A stretch of DNA of 7,532 bases from CAYPLH01 sp964411505 (GTDB lineage Bacteria > Bacillota > Clostridia > CAYPLH01 > DUMO01), in NCBI GenBank assembly GCA_964411505.1, contig CAYPLH010000104.1, forward strand, positions 1-7,532, given 5' to 3'. A program made the position numbers and the translations under genes. The notes below the pieces were generated by a model. The model was not told the DNA's origin. It searched no databases and saw nothing but the letters and a program-made list of their open reading frames with translations. This document shows, piece after piece, positions 6,774 to 7,532 of this stretch; within the stretch, counting starts at the first letter, position 1, and each line of letters begins with the position of its first letter.

Positions 6774-6804
6774 TGTATAAAACTCCTTAAAGTAAATAAT
6801 ACTA
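6774..6804 (+). promoter_or_regulatory. Predicted sigma-G (forespore) promoter of spoVT
   Basis: The -35 core GTATA (6775-6779, within TGTATAA) is followed by exactly 18 bases and then AATACTA (6798-6804). The Bacillus sigma-G consensus, as I recall it, is GHATR, 18 bases, then CATnMTA; only the first base of the -10 differs here (A for C). Transcription would start near 6811, about 36 bases before the spoVT start codon. In B. subtilis spoVT is a sigma-G gene, which supports the call. The AT-rich setting leaves some risk of a chance match. Confidence 0.65.
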
Positions 6805-6818
6805 AAAGTGTACTAAAA
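6800..6818 (+). repeat. Tandem TACTAAAA boxes overlapping the spoVT promoter
   Basis: TACTAAAA occurs at 6800-6807 and again at 6811-6818, an 11-bp period that is close to one helical turn. The first copy overlaps the -10 box and the second starts at the predicted transcription start. They could be an operator, for instance for SpoVT controlling its own gene (inference); AbrB-type proteins favour AT-rich DNA. Chance is also possible at this base composition. Confidence 0.35.
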
Positions 6819-6832
6819 ATCAAACTATTAAT

Positions 6833-6839
6833 AGGAGGT
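6833..6839 (+). promoter_or_regulatory. Consensus ribosome binding site for the TTG start of spoVT
   Basis: AGGAGGT ends seven bases before the TTG at 6847. The protein made from this TTG begins exactly at the conserved family N-terminus (MKATGIVRR), which confirms the start. Confidence 0.85.
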
Positions 6840-6846
6840 AATATTC

Positions 6847-7401
6847 TTGAAAGCAACTGGTATAGTAAGACGAATAGATGATCTAGGCCGAGTAGTAATA
6901 CCCAAAGAAATCCGTAGAACTTTGAGAATCAGGGAGGGAGACCCTCTTGAAATATTTACCGATAAAGAAGGCGGAGTAATTTTAAAGAAATACTCGCCTA
7001 TTGGTGAACTAGGGGATTTTGCAGTTCAATATGCTGACTCTATCCATAAAACTAGTGGACATATAACTTGCATTACAGATAGGGACACCATTATAGCTGT
7101 ATCTGGAGCTTCCAAAAAGGATTTCATGGAAAAGCAGCTAAGTGCAGAACTTGAAAAGATTATTGAGGATAAAACTACAATAGTTGTAAAATCACCTGAT
7201 GAAAAACCTATTTCCATTCTAGAAGGTGAAGCTGGAGAGAGAAAATACTCATCTCAGGTTGTTTCGTCAATTATCTCAGAAGGTGATCCAATTGGAGCAG
7301 TTCTTCTTTTGTCAACTGAACCAAACATTAGAATGGGTGAAGTTGAATCAAAGTTGGCTCAATCGGCAGCTGGATTTTTGGGAAGGCACATGGAACAGTA
7401 A
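6847..7401 (+). CDS. spoVT: Stage V sporulation protein T, AbrB-type transition regulator with GAF-like domain
   Basis: SpoVT is a DNA-binding regulator of the late forespore that raises or lowers sigma-G-dependent genes for spore coat, cortex and germination. The 184-residue protein starts with the swapped-hairpin AbrB domain (about 1-50), including MKATGIVRRIDDLGRVVIPK and the following EIRRTLRIREGDPLEIF, nearly identical to the B. subtilis protein as I recall it. The remainder is the GAF-like sensory domain, with DRDTIIAVSGASKKDF (79-94), GDPIGAVLLLS (146-156) and the family ending AAGFLGRHMEQ. The GAF domain separates it from AbrB and Abh, which are about half as long. It has its own predicted sigma-G promoter and is bounded by terminators on both sides, so it is probably monocistronic. 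It shows that the host forms endospores. Confidence 0.97.
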   Translation: MKATGIVRRIDDLGRVVIPKEIRRTLRIREGDPLEIFTDKEGGVILKKYSPIGELGDFAVQYADSIHKTSGHITCITDRDTIIAVSGASKKDFMEKQLSAELEKIIEDKTTIVVKSPDEKPISILEGEAGERKYSSQVVSSIISEGDPIGAVLLLSTEPNIRMGEVESKLAQSAAGFLGRHMEQ

Positions 7402-7426
7402 CTGGATATACTTCTTCTGTAATACG

Positions 7427-7468
7427 AGGTGACCTGAAATTAAAATTCTAAGGTCACCTTTATTGTTT
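7427..7468 (+). terminator. Rho-independent terminator of spoVT
   Basis: AGGTGACCT (7427-7435) pairs perfectly with AGGTCACCT (7451-7459) around a 15-nt AT-rich loop, followed by the T-rich tail TTATTGTTT (7460-7468). It begins 26 bases after the spoVT stop. The remaining 64 bases to the right edge hold no gene or RNA that I can recognise. Confidence 0.88.
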
Positions 7469-7532
7469 CTGTTCAGACCCTCTATAACTTGAGATATAAC
7501 TTTCGCAATAACGGAAACTTCGCTTCATTTGC

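Noticed and set aside
7226..7432. Plus-strand open frame of 68 codons inside the end of spoVT
   Set aside because: It runs in another frame of spoVT, overlaps the spoVT terminator, and has no convincing family match.
7483..7502. TATAACTT repeated at a 12-bp period near the right edge
   Set aside because: Eight AT-rich bases repeated once is too little to support a function, and the window ends before any downstream gene is visible.
1..7532. Search for CRISPR arrays, insertion sequences, phage genes, tRNA or rRNA, or a defence cassette
   Set aside because: None is seen; coding sequence and short regulatory spacers account for the whole window.

Overview
This window is a chromosomal housekeeping and sporulation cluster from an endospore-forming, low-GC Gram-positive bacterium, most likely class Clostridia. 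The reasons are the gene order prs - pth - mfd - foldase - spoVT, AT-rich spacers, strong purine-rich Shine-Dalgarno sites, frequent TTG start codons, and a clear SpoVT, a regulator confined to endospore formers. Genus is not certain from the sequence alone. All five protein genes are on the + strand and appear intact.

Layout. Positions 1-142 hold two adjacent hairpins, the second looking like a factor-independent terminator for a gene off the left edge (glmU is usual there, but is not visible). Next comes a likely prs promoter with a 20-bp perfect palindrome filling its unusually long spacer. prs (143-1108) makes PRPP. A spacer of about 150 bases with one GC-rich stem-loop leads to pth (1258-1827, TTG start). 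A second spacer of about 150 bases carries an imperfect repeat of the pth 3' end and leads to mfd (1978-5484). A membrane-anchored parvulin-type foldase (5566-6675, TTG start) follows, with its own candidate promoter overlapping the end of mfd. A strong terminator (6716-6757) closes this block. spoVT (6847-7401, TTG start) then stands alone, with a near-consensus sigma-G promoter in front and a strong terminator behind. The last ~65 bases show no gene.

How the genes work together. prs supplies PRPP for nucleotide, His and Trp synthesis; pth rescues tRNA from peptidyl-tRNA; mfd clears stalled RNA polymerase and recruits repair; the foldase works outside the membrane; spoVT tunes late forespore gene expression. 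They share a conserved neighbourhood rather than one pathway. The predicted control fits this: vegetative-type promoters for the first four genes, and a separate forespore promoter isolated by terminators for spoVT.

I found no mobile element, CRISPR array, RNA gene, toxin-antitoxin or defence system, and no evidence of a new biological system. The points worth checking are regulatory: the palindrome-in-spacer prs promoter, the sigma-G site, and the repeats in the spacers.
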